Source: Synechococcus sp. HW_metabat.21 (lineage in GTDB: Bacteria > Cyanobacteriota > Cyanobacteriia > PCC-6307 > Cyanobiaceae). Taken from it: 31,888 nucleotides of DNA. Shown here in pieces: positions 5,293 through 12,579 of this stretch. The translations under genes were made by a program, and so were the position numbers. Below the pieces are notes generated by a model. It saw nothing but the letters and a program-made list of their open reading frames with translations, did not search any database and was not told where the DNA came from. The stretch's first letter is position 1. Every line of letters starts with the position of its first letter. The DNA lies in contig JAAZUZ010000002.1 in NCBI GenBank assembly GCA_018623875.1, forward strand, positions 1 to 31,888, given 5' to 3'.

Positions 5293-7053
5293 TCAAGCCA
5301 CCCGGCTGAGCTGCTCTTCGGCCTGTTCCCTCTCCCAGAGGCGCCTGTAGGTGCCCGGTTGCTCGAGCAGGACGTTGTGGTGCCCCTCTTGAACAAGCCG
5401 ACCTTCGTCTAGAACCAAAATCCGGTCGCAGGCCGCCGCCGCAGAGAGCTGGTGGCTGATCATCAAGACCGTGCGGTCCTGTTGGCCGCGAATCGAGCTC
5501 AGGATCTCGGCTGCGGTGTTGTTGTCGACGCTGGCCAAGGCGTCGTCCAGCACGAGGAGGGGCGCTTGAACGAGGAGGGCTCGGCCCAGGGCCGTGCGTT
5601 GGCGTTGGCCGCCACTCAGGGTGATCCCGCGCTCCCCCACCAAGGTCTCGTAGCGATCCGGGAATCCGCGCACGTCGGCGGCAAGCCGGGCCTGCTCCGC
5701 GGCCTGCTCCACGCGGGACTGATCAGCGTCGGGCTCCCCGTAGCGGAGGTTGTCGGCGAGGGTCGCCGTGAACAGGTAACCCTCCTGGGGGACGAGGGCG
5801 ACTTGCTGGCGCAGCTGCTCAAGGTCCAAGGCGGTGATGTCTGTCCCATCGAGATAGAGCTGCCCTTGGGGCACCTCCACCATGCGACCGAGGGCCCTGG
5901 CCAAGGTCGTTTTGCCGCATCCGACCGGTCCGACGACGGCCACGAGCTCACCGGGGCTTAAGCGGAAACTGACGTCCTCAAGGGTGTTCCGCTCCGCATC
6001 GGGGTAACGCAGGGTTAGACCGCGCGCTTCGATCTCAGCGGCCTGGCTTCCCGTGCGCTGGGGAACCGGTTTGGGAGTCGCAGGCGATTGGATGCGCGGT
6101 GTCCGGCGAAGCAGTTCTTCGACCCGCTCGAGGGAGACCTGACCGGTCTGGAAGGTGTTGAGAGTGAAGCCCAACAGGGCCGTCGGGAAGACCAGGCGCT
6201 CGACGTAGAGGATCAAGGCCACAAGGTCACCGATCGAGAGCCGGCCGCTCTCCAGCTGTCCGCTCCCCAGGGCGAGCAAGAGCAGGAGGCTGATCGATGA
6301 GATCCCCTCCAGCAGCGGGAAGAGGGTGCTGCGGGTCCGAGCCAGTTGCAGCGCGTCATCCCGGTAGCGCTTGTTGCGCCGCTCGAAGGCTTCGCGCTCC
6401 GTGCGCTCTTGGCCGTAGATCTTGATGGCGCTGATGCCCGAGAGGTCCTCTTGGATCAGATCGCTCAATTCACCCAGGGCTTCCTGCTGCCGGCGCTGCT
6501 GGCGCATCATTCGGCCGCCGAAGAGGCGGACGGTGACCAGCATCAAGGGGTAAAGGCCAACCGCCGCCAGGCTGAGCAGCGGGTCGATCGCCAACATGGC
6601 CGGCAGCGTCAGGGCATAGGCCAGCGCTGTGTTGGTCAGGCTCAGGACGGCAAACCCCAGCAGACGCCTCACGTTCTCCACGTCGCTGGTGGCCCGGCTG
6701 ATCACTTCACCGCTGCCGGTGCTCTGAACCCACCCGGGCTCCTGGCGGAGCATGTGGTCAAAGATTTTTTGCTTCAGCCGGGCTTCGACCTGGCGGCCGA
6801 CCCCAAAGACGAGCATCCGTGAGAGCAGCCGAACGCCGCCCATCACGGTCGCCAGCAGAACGATGATCCCGGCTTGGCGGAGGACGTCGCTGTAGGTGAA
6901 CCCGTCCTGGAGGTCATCGATCACCCCCCGCACCATCAAGGGGATGGTGACGCTTAGAAGGTTGACGACCACCAAGGCGGCGACGCCCAACAGCACCGTG
7001 CGGCGGTAGGGCCGTAGGTAGCGCTGGATCAAACCGAAGCGGATCGCCGCCAT
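5293..7053 (-). CDS. ABC transporter, exporter-type half-transporter (fused permease and ATPase)
   Basis: This 586-aa type IV ABC exporter half has a six-helix membrane domain at about residues 15-300 and a nucleotide-binding domain from about 340. Walker A is GPVGCGKTT (375-383), the Q-loop is VPQEG (421-425), the signature is LSGGQRQR (479-486), Walker B is LLVLDDALASVD (499-510) and the switch histidine is H534 (SHQLSA). The residue after the Walker B aspartate is Asp (D504), where an active site normally has Glu. That pattern is typical of MdlA/YheI-like subunits that work as heterodimers, yet no partner is adjacent. The substrate cannot be read from sequence. The ATG start at 7053 faces the divergent DUF3288 gene across 89 bp. 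Confidence 0.9.
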   Translation of the reverse strand: MAAIRFGLIQRYLRPYRRTVLLGVAALVVVNLLSVTIPLMVRGVIDDLQDGFTYSDVLRQAGIIVLLATVMGGVRLLSRMLVFGVGRQVEARLKQKIFDHMLRQEPGWVQSTGSGEVISRATSDVENVRRLLGFAVLSLTNTALAYALTLPAMLAIDPLLSLAAVGLYPLMLVTVRLFGGRMMRQQRRQQEALGELSDLIQEDLSGISAIKIYGQERTEREAFERRNKRYRDDALQLARTRSTLFPLLEGISSISLLLLLALGSGQLESGRLSIGDLVALILYVERLVFPTALLGFTLNTFQTGQVSLERVEELLRRTPRIQSPATPKPVPQRTGSQAAEIEARGLTLRYPDAERNTLEDVSFRLSPGELVAVVGPVGCGKTTLARALGRMVEVPQGQLYLDGTDITALDLEQLRQQVALVPQEGYLFTATLADNLRYGEPDADQSRVEQAAEQARLAADVRGFPDRYETLVGERGITLSGGQRQRTALGRALLVQAPLLVLDDALASVDNNTAAEILSSIRGQQDRTVLMISHQLSAAAACDRILVLDEGRLVQEGHHNVLLEQPGTYRRLWEREQAEEQLSRVA

Positions 7054-7142
7054 GGATCAAGGCAAGGTTTCGCCAACCTAGGCAGCGACCCCAGAACAGC
7101 GTTGTTGAGCGATGCTGTGCCCGCGCTTCCTCCCTTGGGTCG

Positions 7143-7457
7143 ATGGACGAGAACCCGCAAGTTCATCCGCTACAGGCCACCGAACGTGATCTGGTGGACC
7201 GGTTGCTCGCGACGGAGGCTCCCGCTGATGCCGATCTCGTCGAGCTTGGTCGCCTGCTGATGCGCTACGAGGGATTTCCCGGGGCCTTGGACCTTCAGGA
7301 GGATCTGCACAAAACCTTGCGTCTCTGGGGGCTGAGCCTCGAACAGTTGCATCAGCGCACGCGAGCGATCTGGGCTGCCGGCTATCGCCCGGGGGCCGAG
7401 GCGGCCCCCCAGGCCGTTGGCTCTGGGTTTGATACGTCCGATCAGGACAGTCCTTAA
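7143..7457 (+). CDS. DUF3288 family protein
   Basis: This 104-aa soluble protein matches my recollection of the cyanobacterial DUF3288 family. It has HPLQATERDLVDRLLATEAP near the N-terminus, then LVELGRLLMRYEGFPGA, DLQEDLHKTLRLWGLS and LEQLHQRTRAIWA. The family is small, cyanobacteria-specific and of unknown function. The last 25 residues are a non-conserved acidic, Ala/Pro-rich tail. The gene is first in a plus-strand run, 41 bp ahead of trpD, and diverges from the ABC exporter gene. Confidence 0.75.
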   Translation: MDENPQVHPLQATERDLVDRLLATEAPADADLVELGRLLMRYEGFPGALDLQEDLHKTLRLWGLSLEQLHQRTRAIWAAGYRPGAEAAPQAVGSGFDTSDQDSP

Positions 7458-7498
7458 GTGGCGGTCTTGCTAGACACCACCTCTCATTCCCCCTCTTG

Positions 7499-8527
7499 AT
7501 GTCCGCCCCCCAGTCCTGGCCAGCCCTGCTCGATCAACTGCTGCGCGGTGAGTCCTTGGAGGCCGCCCAGGCCAAGGGCCTGATGGAGGCGTGGCTTACC
7601 GAACAGTTGGAGCCCGTGCAGACCGGAGCCCTGCTGGCTGCCCTCAGGGCCAAGGGGGTCAACGGTGAAGAACTCGCCGCCATGGCGGAGGTGTTGCGGG
7701 CCGCCGCTCCGCTTCCCTGCGCACGCCCTGATCTGCCCTTGGTCGACACCTGCGGAACCGGTGGAGATGGGGCTAACACCTTCAACATTTCAACTGCTGT
7801 GGCGTTCGTCGCCGCCGCCTGCGGTGCTCAGGTGGCGAAGCATGGCAACCGCAGTGCCAGCGGCAAGGTCGGCTCTGCCGATGTGCTCGAAGCCGTTGGT
7901 TTGAACCTCAAAGCACCAACCCATCAAGTGGTTGAGGCCTTGAACCCGGCTGGAGTCACCTTCCTGTTCGCCCCGGGCTGGCACCCCGCATTGGTGGGAC
8001 TGGCTCCGCTGCGTCGGGCCCTCGGAGTGCGGACGGTCTTCAACCTCTTGGGTCCCCTGGTGAACCCCCTTCGGCCGGACTTCCAGGTCCTTGGGGTCGG
8101 CGCGGCGGATCTGCTCGATCCCATGGCCGATGCGCTGGCCCGCCTCGGCTGCAGCCGTGCGGTGGTGGTCTTTGGCCATGGCGGACTGGATGAAGCCTCC
8201 CTCTCCGGCCCCAGCGAGCTGCGCTTGATTCGAGGCGGCCAGGTGGAGCGCCAATGCCTGGATCCCCAGTCCTTGGGCCTCAGCCTCGCTCCAATGGAGG
8301 CCCTACGCGGCGGAGAGCTCGAGGACAACGCCCGCATCCTTGAGGCGGTGCTCCAGGGCCAGGGCACCCAGGCCCAGCAGGACGTCGTTGCGCTCAATGC
8401 GGCTCTGGTGATTTGGGCGGCCGGCCTCGCTGAGTCCGTCGAGGCTGCATTGCCGACTGCTCAGGCGGCCATGGAGAACGGCAGCGCCCACGCCAAGCTC
8501 CTCAGCCTTCGGCAGGCCCTGGCGTAG
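7499..8527 (+). CDS. trpD: Anthranilate phosphoribosyltransferase
   Basis: This enzyme transfers the phosphoribosyl group from PRPP to anthranilate, the second step of tryptophan synthesis. The PRPP-binding glycine-rich motif DTCGTGGDG and the following NTFNIST lie near residue 82. KHGNRSASGKVGSADVLEA near residue 115 is the anthranilate-site signature, and RTVFNLLGPLVNP follows. About 342 aa is the usual length. I chose the ATG at 7499; a TTG directly before it (7496) is also in frame. The gene stands alone, without other trp genes nearby, as is common in cyanobacteria. carA follows after 25 bp and may be co-transcribed. Confidence 0.97.
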   Translation: MSAPQSWPALLDQLLRGESLEAAQAKGLMEAWLTEQLEPVQTGALLAALRAKGVNGEELAAMAEVLRAAAPLPCARPDLPLVDTCGTGGDGANTFNISTAVAFVAAACGAQVAKHGNRSASGKVGSADVLEAVGLNLKAPTHQVVEALNPAGVTFLFAPGWHPALVGLAPLRRALGVRTVFNLLGPLVNPLRPDFQVLGVGAADLLDPMADALARLGCSRAVVVFGHGGLDEASLSGPSELRLIRGGQVERQCLDPQSLGLSLAPMEALRGGELEDNARILEAVLQGQGTQAQQDVVALNAALVIWAAGLAESVEAALPTAQAAMENGSAHAKLLSLRQALA

Positions 8528-8552
8528 AAAACCCTTACGGGATGATGACGGC

Positions 8553-9698
8553 ATGAGCAGCGCAGCGACCCCTCAACCGGCCCTCCTTGTGTTGGCGGAT
8601 GGCCTGGTGTTGCGTGGTGAAGCCTTCGGCGCAACAGCAACAGCCCTGGGCGAAGTGGTCTTCAACACCGGCATGACCGGCTACCAGGAGGTCATGACCG
8701 ACCCGAGCTATGCCGGTCAACTGGTCACCTTCACCTACCCCGAGCTGGGCAACACCGGAGTCAACAGCAGCGATCAGGAGGCTGATGCTCCCCATGTGCG
8801 CGGCGTGATCGCCCGTCAGCTGGCCCCCACCGAGAGCAACTGGCGCAGCGAGGGCAGCCTGGAAGCCTGGTTGCAACAACACGGTGTGGTCGGCATTTCC
8901 GGCATCGACACCCGCTCCTTGGTCCGTCACCTCCGGGAAGGCGGAGCGATGAATGGTGCCATCAGTAGTGATGGCAGCACACCGCAGCAATTGCTTGAGC
9001 GGGTGCGGGCCATGCCTTCGATGGCCGGCTTGAACCTGGCGAAGGACGTCTCAACGCCCGAGCCCTACAGCTGGTCCTCGCTCTGTCCGGCGGGCTTCGA
9101 TCAACGCCTGCAGGAGAACCCCGCTACGCCGTTCAAGGTGGTGGCCATTGACTTTGGGATCAAGCGGGCGATTCTCGAGCGGCTGGTGGCCCATGGCTGT
9201 GATGTCACGGTTCTCCCTGCCGACGCGACTTTGGAGCAAGTGTTGGAGCGCCAGCCCGAGGGCGTCTTCCTCTCCAATGGACCTGGCGATCCGTCGGCCG
9301 TGACCAGTGGGATTGCCCTGGCCAAGTCCCTGGTGGATCACAACAACCTGCCCTTGTTTGGCATTTGCCTTGGACACCAGATCCTGGGCCTGGCCCTCGG
9401 CGGCACCACCTTCAAGCTGGGCTACGGCCACCGCGGCCTGAACCATCCCTGCGGTACCACCGGTGTGGTGGAGATCACCAGCCAAAACCACGGCTTTGCC
9501 CTGGATGCGGACTCGCTACCGGCCGATCAAATGGAGGTGACCCATTTGAATTTGAACGACCGGACCGTGGCGGCGTTTGCCCATCGACAGAAGCCGATTT
9601 TCGGCGTTCAGTACCACCCAGAGGCCAGTCCCGGCCCCCACGACGCGGACCACCATTTCGGTCGTTTTGCCACGTTGATGCGGGAGCGACGGAGCTGA
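8553..9698 (+). CDS. carA: Carbamoyl-phosphate synthase, small (glutaminase) subunit
   Basis: This 381-aa subunit hydrolyses glutamine and passes ammonia to CarB to make carbamoyl phosphate for arginine and pyrimidine synthesis. The N-terminal small-subunit domain contains GEVVFNTGMTGYQEVMTDPS. The C-terminal class I glutamine amidotransferase domain has the nucleophile C272 (FGICLGHQ) and the partners H355 and E357 (QYHPEA). NGPGDP forms the oxyanion region. The length is normal and the catalytic triad complete. carB is not in this window. The gene follows trpD closely on the same strand. Confidence 0.97.
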   Translation: MSSAATPQPALLVLADGLVLRGEAFGATATALGEVVFNTGMTGYQEVMTDPSYAGQLVTFTYPELGNTGVNSSDQEADAPHVRGVIARQLAPTESNWRSEGSLEAWLQQHGVVGISGIDTRSLVRHLREGGAMNGAISSDGSTPQQLLERVRAMPSMAGLNLAKDVSTPEPYSWSSLCPAGFDQRLQENPATPFKVVAIDFGIKRAILERLVAHGCDVTVLPADATLEQVLERQPEGVFLSNGPGDPSAVTSGIALAKSLVDHNNLPLFGICLGHQILGLALGGTTFKLGYGHRGLNHPCGTTGVVEITSQNHGFALDADSLPADQMEVTHLNLNDRTVAAFAHRQKPIFGVQYHPEASPGPHDADHHFGRFATLMRERRS

Positions 9699-9799
9699 TC
9701 GATCGAACTTTGTTTCGGTCCTGCCCGTTTCGAAAACCCTCACTACACTGCGATCGCCAGTGACGTCAGAGGTCAGCAGCCATCACTGATCTGCAGCGA

Positions 9800-10147
9800 T
9801 TGACCGTCTCTCTCCGCGGTGGTTTTGAACAGCAGGACGGATGTCTTCTGTTCAGTTTCACCGGGCAGTTGGATGCGTACTCCGAGAAGCAATTTCTCGC
9901 GTTCATCAACGACCACCTCACCAGCACTCCCCAGCCGCTGGTTCTGGACCTGAGCAAGATCGATTTCATCGATTCCTCCGGTCTGGGGGCTCTGGTGCAG
10001 TTCGCGAAGCACTGCAATGACCAGAAGATCCAGTTCCTGGTTGTCGGCAATGCCCGGGTCGTCCAGACGGTGAAACTGGTAAGGCTTGAGGAGTTCCTCC
10101 ATCTCCAGCCCGACCTCAACACCGCCCTCGGATCCATCGCCGCCTGA
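9800..10147 (+). CDS. STAS-domain protein (anti-sigma factor antagonist-like)
   Basis: This single STAS domain of about 115-121 aa is of the SpoIIAA/RsbV type. Its core is LVLDLSKIDFIDSSGLGALV, where a Ser of the DSSG pair is the usual phosphorylation site. LVVGNARVVQTVKLVRLEEF follows. Such proteins bind an anti-sigma factor or serine kinase when unphosphorylated; the partner is not in this window. The start is uncertain. The only standard in-frame starts are TTG at 9800 and the poor CTG at 9791, neither with a Shine-Dalgarno. An in-frame ATC at 9782 has AGAGG nine bases upstream and would give ITDLQRLTVSL, so a non-canonical AUC start is possible. Confidence 0.88.
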   Translation: MTVSLRGGFEQQDGCLLFSFTGQLDAYSEKQFLAFINDHLTSTPQPLVLDLSKIDFIDSSGLGALVQFAKHCNDQKIQFLVVGNARVVQTVKLVRLEEFLHLQPDLNTALGSIAA

Positions 10148-10160
10148 TTCGGCCGCCTGG

Positions 10161-10550
10161 TTGACCCAACTCCAAGCGCCGGGATGGCCCGGCGAGTTGG
10201 GTCCACTTCAATTGGCCTGGCTCGGAGATGCCGTCTGGGAGCTGCACCAGCGGATGCGCCGTTGCCGGCAGCCCGGCCGAAGTGCCGATTTGCATCGGGC
10301 TGTCGTTGCGGACGTCCGTGCTGATGCCCAAGCCCATGCTCTCGATCGCCTGCAGGAGAAGGGCTTTCTGCGGGAGGAAGAACTCGAGTGGGTACGCAAA
10401 GGCCGCAACAAAGCGGGCCGGGGGCCTCGCAAAGGAGAGGCGGGTGTCTATGGGAAGGCCACGGGATTTGAGACAATGGTGGGCTGGCTCTTTCTGCAGA
10501 ACCCCAGCCGCCTTGCACAGCTGCTGGCAGAACTCGAGGACGCCGACTGA
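10161..10550 (+). CDS. mrnC: Mini-ribonuclease III (RNase III-domain, no dsRBD)
   Basis: Mini-III is a small RNase III that lacks the double-stranded RNA-binding domain and trims 23S rRNA ends in Bacillus. LQLAWLGDAVWELHQR carries the catalytic Asp, and ATGFETMVGWLFLQNP carries the second acidic cluster. KGRNKAGRGPRKGEAG between them is the basic loop. I placed the start at TTG 10161 (130 codons including stop), which avoids a long overlap with the STAS gene. The frame is also open from a TTG at 10086, which would add a Ser/Pro-rich 25 residues overlapping the STAS gene by 62 bases. It is followed after 21 bp by a TrmH-type rRNA methyltransferase, a gene order also found in Gram-positive bacteria. 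Confidence 0.88.
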   Translation: MTQLQAPGWPGELGPLQLAWLGDAVWELHQRMRRCRQPGRSADLHRAVVADVRADAQAHALDRLQEKGFLREEELEWVRKGRNKAGRGPRKGEAGVYGKATGFETMVGWLFLQNPSRLAQLLAELEDAD

Positions 10551-10571
10551 TAACCCCTTTGCCTGACAACC

Positions 10572-12221
10572 ATGAGCCCTCGTTTTGATCGTCGTAATGA
10601 CCAGCGTTCGGGCTCTGGTGGAGGCAAACCTCCCCGTTCCGGCGGGCGATTTAGTGGTGAGCGCTCAGGTGGTGACCGCCGCGGCGACCGCTTCGGCTCT
10701 GACCGAGGTGGCGAGCGGTATGGCTCCCCGCGCGGGGGCGACCGCTTTGGTGGCGGAGACGAGGGCGGTGCTGGCCGTCCCGGCTATCGCGCCGGTGGGC
10801 GACCCGCAGGCCGTCCTGGCGGCAGGCCCGGCGGCCGTCCGGGTTTCCGTGGAGGTTCCTCCCGTCCCTTCTCGCCCCGCGGCGAATGGCGCCCTGACGG
10901 GGAGGAGCGCGGCGGAGCTGGCCGTGGAGGTGAGCGCTTTTCGCGCGGTGAGGGCCGCTCTGAGGGCCGCGGTGATGCTTCGAGCCGACCGGAGCGTCGT
11001 GGTGCCCGCCCCCAAGGCCGTCCGTTCCTGAAGGGGCGTGGCGCAGACCGCTACCGCGATGGTGGTCAGGACGGTCGTCGTGATGGCGGCAAGGGCCGTT
11101 TTGGGGGAGGTCGCGAAGATCAGCGTGGTGGTCGCAAGCCCTTCAGCCGCGACCGTGATCAGGCCAAACCCATCGCCGTTGAGGTCCCGGTCGGTGAAGC
11201 CGAACGCTTCAACGCTTATCCCGCCGACGACCTGATTTGGGGGCGCCATGCCGCCCTGGCGGCCCTCGAAAGCGACCGTCCCGTGCATCGCATTTGGTGC
11301 ACCCCTGAGATGCGCTTCCAGCCCCGTTTCCTTCAGCTGCTGCGTGAAGCCAAGTCGGGCGGTGTCCTGGTGGAGGAGGTCACCTGGTCACGTCTGGGTC
11401 AGCTGACCAATGGTGCGGTCCATCAGGGCATCGTCATGCAAGCGGCTGCGGCCGACACCCTTGACCTGGGCAGCTTGATTGATGGTTGCCGTGACCTGGG
11501 GGAGCCGCCCCTGTTGATGGCCCTCGACGGCATCACCGATCCCCACAATCTCGGGGCCATCGTCCGTAGCGCCGAGGCGTTGGGTGCCCATGGTTTGGTG
11601 CTGCCGCAGCGGCGCAGTGCAGGCCTGACTGGTTCGGTTGCCAAGGTCGCCGCCGGTGCCCTGGAGCACCTCCCGGTGGCCCGCGTGGTGAATTTGAACC
11701 GTGCCCTCGACAGCCTCAAGGACGAGGGTTATCGCGTGATCGGCCTGGCCGGTGAGGGCAGCGTCGCCCTCAGTGAGGCTGACCTGGATGGTCCCTTGGT
11801 GGTGGTGACGGGCTCGGAGGGTGACGGCCTGTCGATGCTGACCCGCAAGCACTGCGACCAGTTGGTGCGGATTCCGATCCGCGGCGCGACCCCCAGCCTC
11901 AACGCTTCGGTGGCCACCGCGATGGTGCTCTATGAAGTCGCCCGCCGCGGTTGGATGCAGAAGATCTCTGGTGCTGCCCCAGCACCACGGATCGTGCGCC
12001 CGCAAATGCCCACCCCGCCCCCGTTGGAGCTCCCTGAAGAGGAAAGCGTCAGTGAGGCCAGCGAGACCGAGCTGACCCTTAGTCCTGCGGAAGAGGCACG
12101 GGCTGAGCAGATCGTTGCCGATGTGATGGCTGATCTGCAGGTCGATGCTGCGTCGAGCTCGGATCAGGAGGCCGATGGTTCTGATGACTCCGCGACGTTC
12201 TCCTCCGACATCAAGCTCTGA
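10572..12221 (+). CDS. rlmB: TrmH/RlmB-type 23S rRNA 2'-O-methyltransferase with long RGG-like N-terminal tail
   Basis: This 549-aa protein has four parts. Residues 1 to about 205 are a low-complexity Arg/Gly/Asp/Ser tail with repeated RGG, GGDR and GGRPGG units. From about 218 comes the TrmH substrate-binding domain (LIWGRHAALAALES). From about 315 comes the SpoU methyltransferase with its three knotted-fold motifs: DPHNLGAIVRSAEALG, GSEGDG near 414 and SLNASVATAM near 441. From about 475 there is an acidic Glu/Ser/Ala tail. RlmB methylates a ribose in the 23S rRNA peptidyl-transferase region. Usual family length is about 250 aa, so more than half of this protein is accessory. The RGG part probably binds RNA. 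The exact target (Gm2251 in E. coli) is inferred from homology. Confidence 0.92.
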   Translation: MSPRFDRRNDQRSGSGGGKPPRSGGRFSGERSGGDRRGDRFGSDRGGERYGSPRGGDRFGGGDEGGAGRPGYRAGGRPAGRPGGRPGGRPGFRGGSSRPFSPRGEWRPDGEERGGAGRGGERFSRGEGRSEGRGDASSRPERRGARPQGRPFLKGRGADRYRDGGQDGRRDGGKGRFGGGREDQRGGRKPFSRDRDQAKPIAVEVPVGEAERFNAYPADDLIWGRHAALAALESDRPVHRIWCTPEMRFQPRFLQLLREAKSGGVLVEEVTWSRLGQLTNGAVHQGIVMQAAAADTLDLGSLIDGCRDLGEPPLLMALDGITDPHNLGAIVRSAEALGAHGLVLPQRRSAGLTGSVAKVAAGALEHLPVARVVNLNRALDSLKDEGYRVIGLAGEGSVALSEADLDGPLVVVTGSEGDGLSMLTRKHCDQLVRIPIRGATPSLNASVATAMVLYEVARRGWMQKISGAAPAPRIVRPQMPTPPPLELPEEESVSEASETELTLSPAEEARAEQIVADVMADLQVDAASSSDQEADGSDDSATFSSDIKL

Positions 12222-12250
12222 TTGCTGCGCCGATCCAATCCGGAGACACA

Positions 12251-12520
12251 ATGGGGTCGTCGCCTTCCGCCTGGATGACCCCGCTTCTTCGGCCGCTGCG
12301 CAGCATTGCCAACGGGTTTGGGATGGCTTGGTGGGCCCGGGTTGAGACCCGGCAGCCCGACGTGACCTATTGGTTTGGCCCTTACATCCGGCGCGGCAGC
12401 CTGGAGGCGGCGCTTCCGCCGTTTCTGGCGGACCTGCGTAGTGAGGGGGCTGGAGAGATCAACCACACCCTCCTGAAGACTCGGCGCTCCGAGCCGCTGA
12501 CCATCGCTGCAGAGGGCTAA
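12251..12520 (+). CDS. DUF1816 family protein
   Basis: This 89-aa protein contains MAWWARVETRQPDVTYWFGP followed by SLEAALPPFLADLRSEGA. That is the pattern of cyanobacterial DUF1816, a short domain of unknown function sometimes found near phycobilisome and stress genes. A GGAG (12242-12245) five bases before the ATG supports the start. It lies 29 bp after the rRNA methyltransferase and 59 bp before gatA. There is no membrane segment. Confidence 0.78.
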   Translation: MGSSPSAWMTPLLRPLRSIANGFGMAWWARVETRQPDVTYWFGPYIRRGSLEAALPPFLADLRSEGAGEINHTLLKTRRSEPLTIAAEG

Positions 12521-12579
12521 GCCCCTGAAGCGTCTCGGGTTGGCTGATAGCGTCAACCCTTGGTTTGGACCTGGGTTTG

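Noticed and set aside
9699..9781. A sigma70-type promoter before the STAS gene (TACACT at 9744)
   Set aside because: No matching -35 element at a suitable distance, so I could not support it.
9766..10569. 267-aa minus-strand ORF across the STAS and Mini-III genes
   Set aside because: It covers two conserved genes on the other strand and has no recognisable sequence.
10585..11031. 148-aa plus-strand ORF in a second frame of the RGG region
   Set aside because: GC-rich Arg/Gly codons leave the other frames free of stops; the Val/Ala-rich translation is a by-product. The 207-aa minus-strand ORF in the same region is rejected for the same reason.
10572..11190. RGG region as a repeat array or CRISPR
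   Set aside because: The repetition is at the amino-acid level within one open frame; there are no constant-length repeats and spacers.
11388..12251. 287-aa minus-strand ORF opposite the TrmH methyltransferase
   Set aside because: Mirrors a well-supported coding frame and shows no domain.
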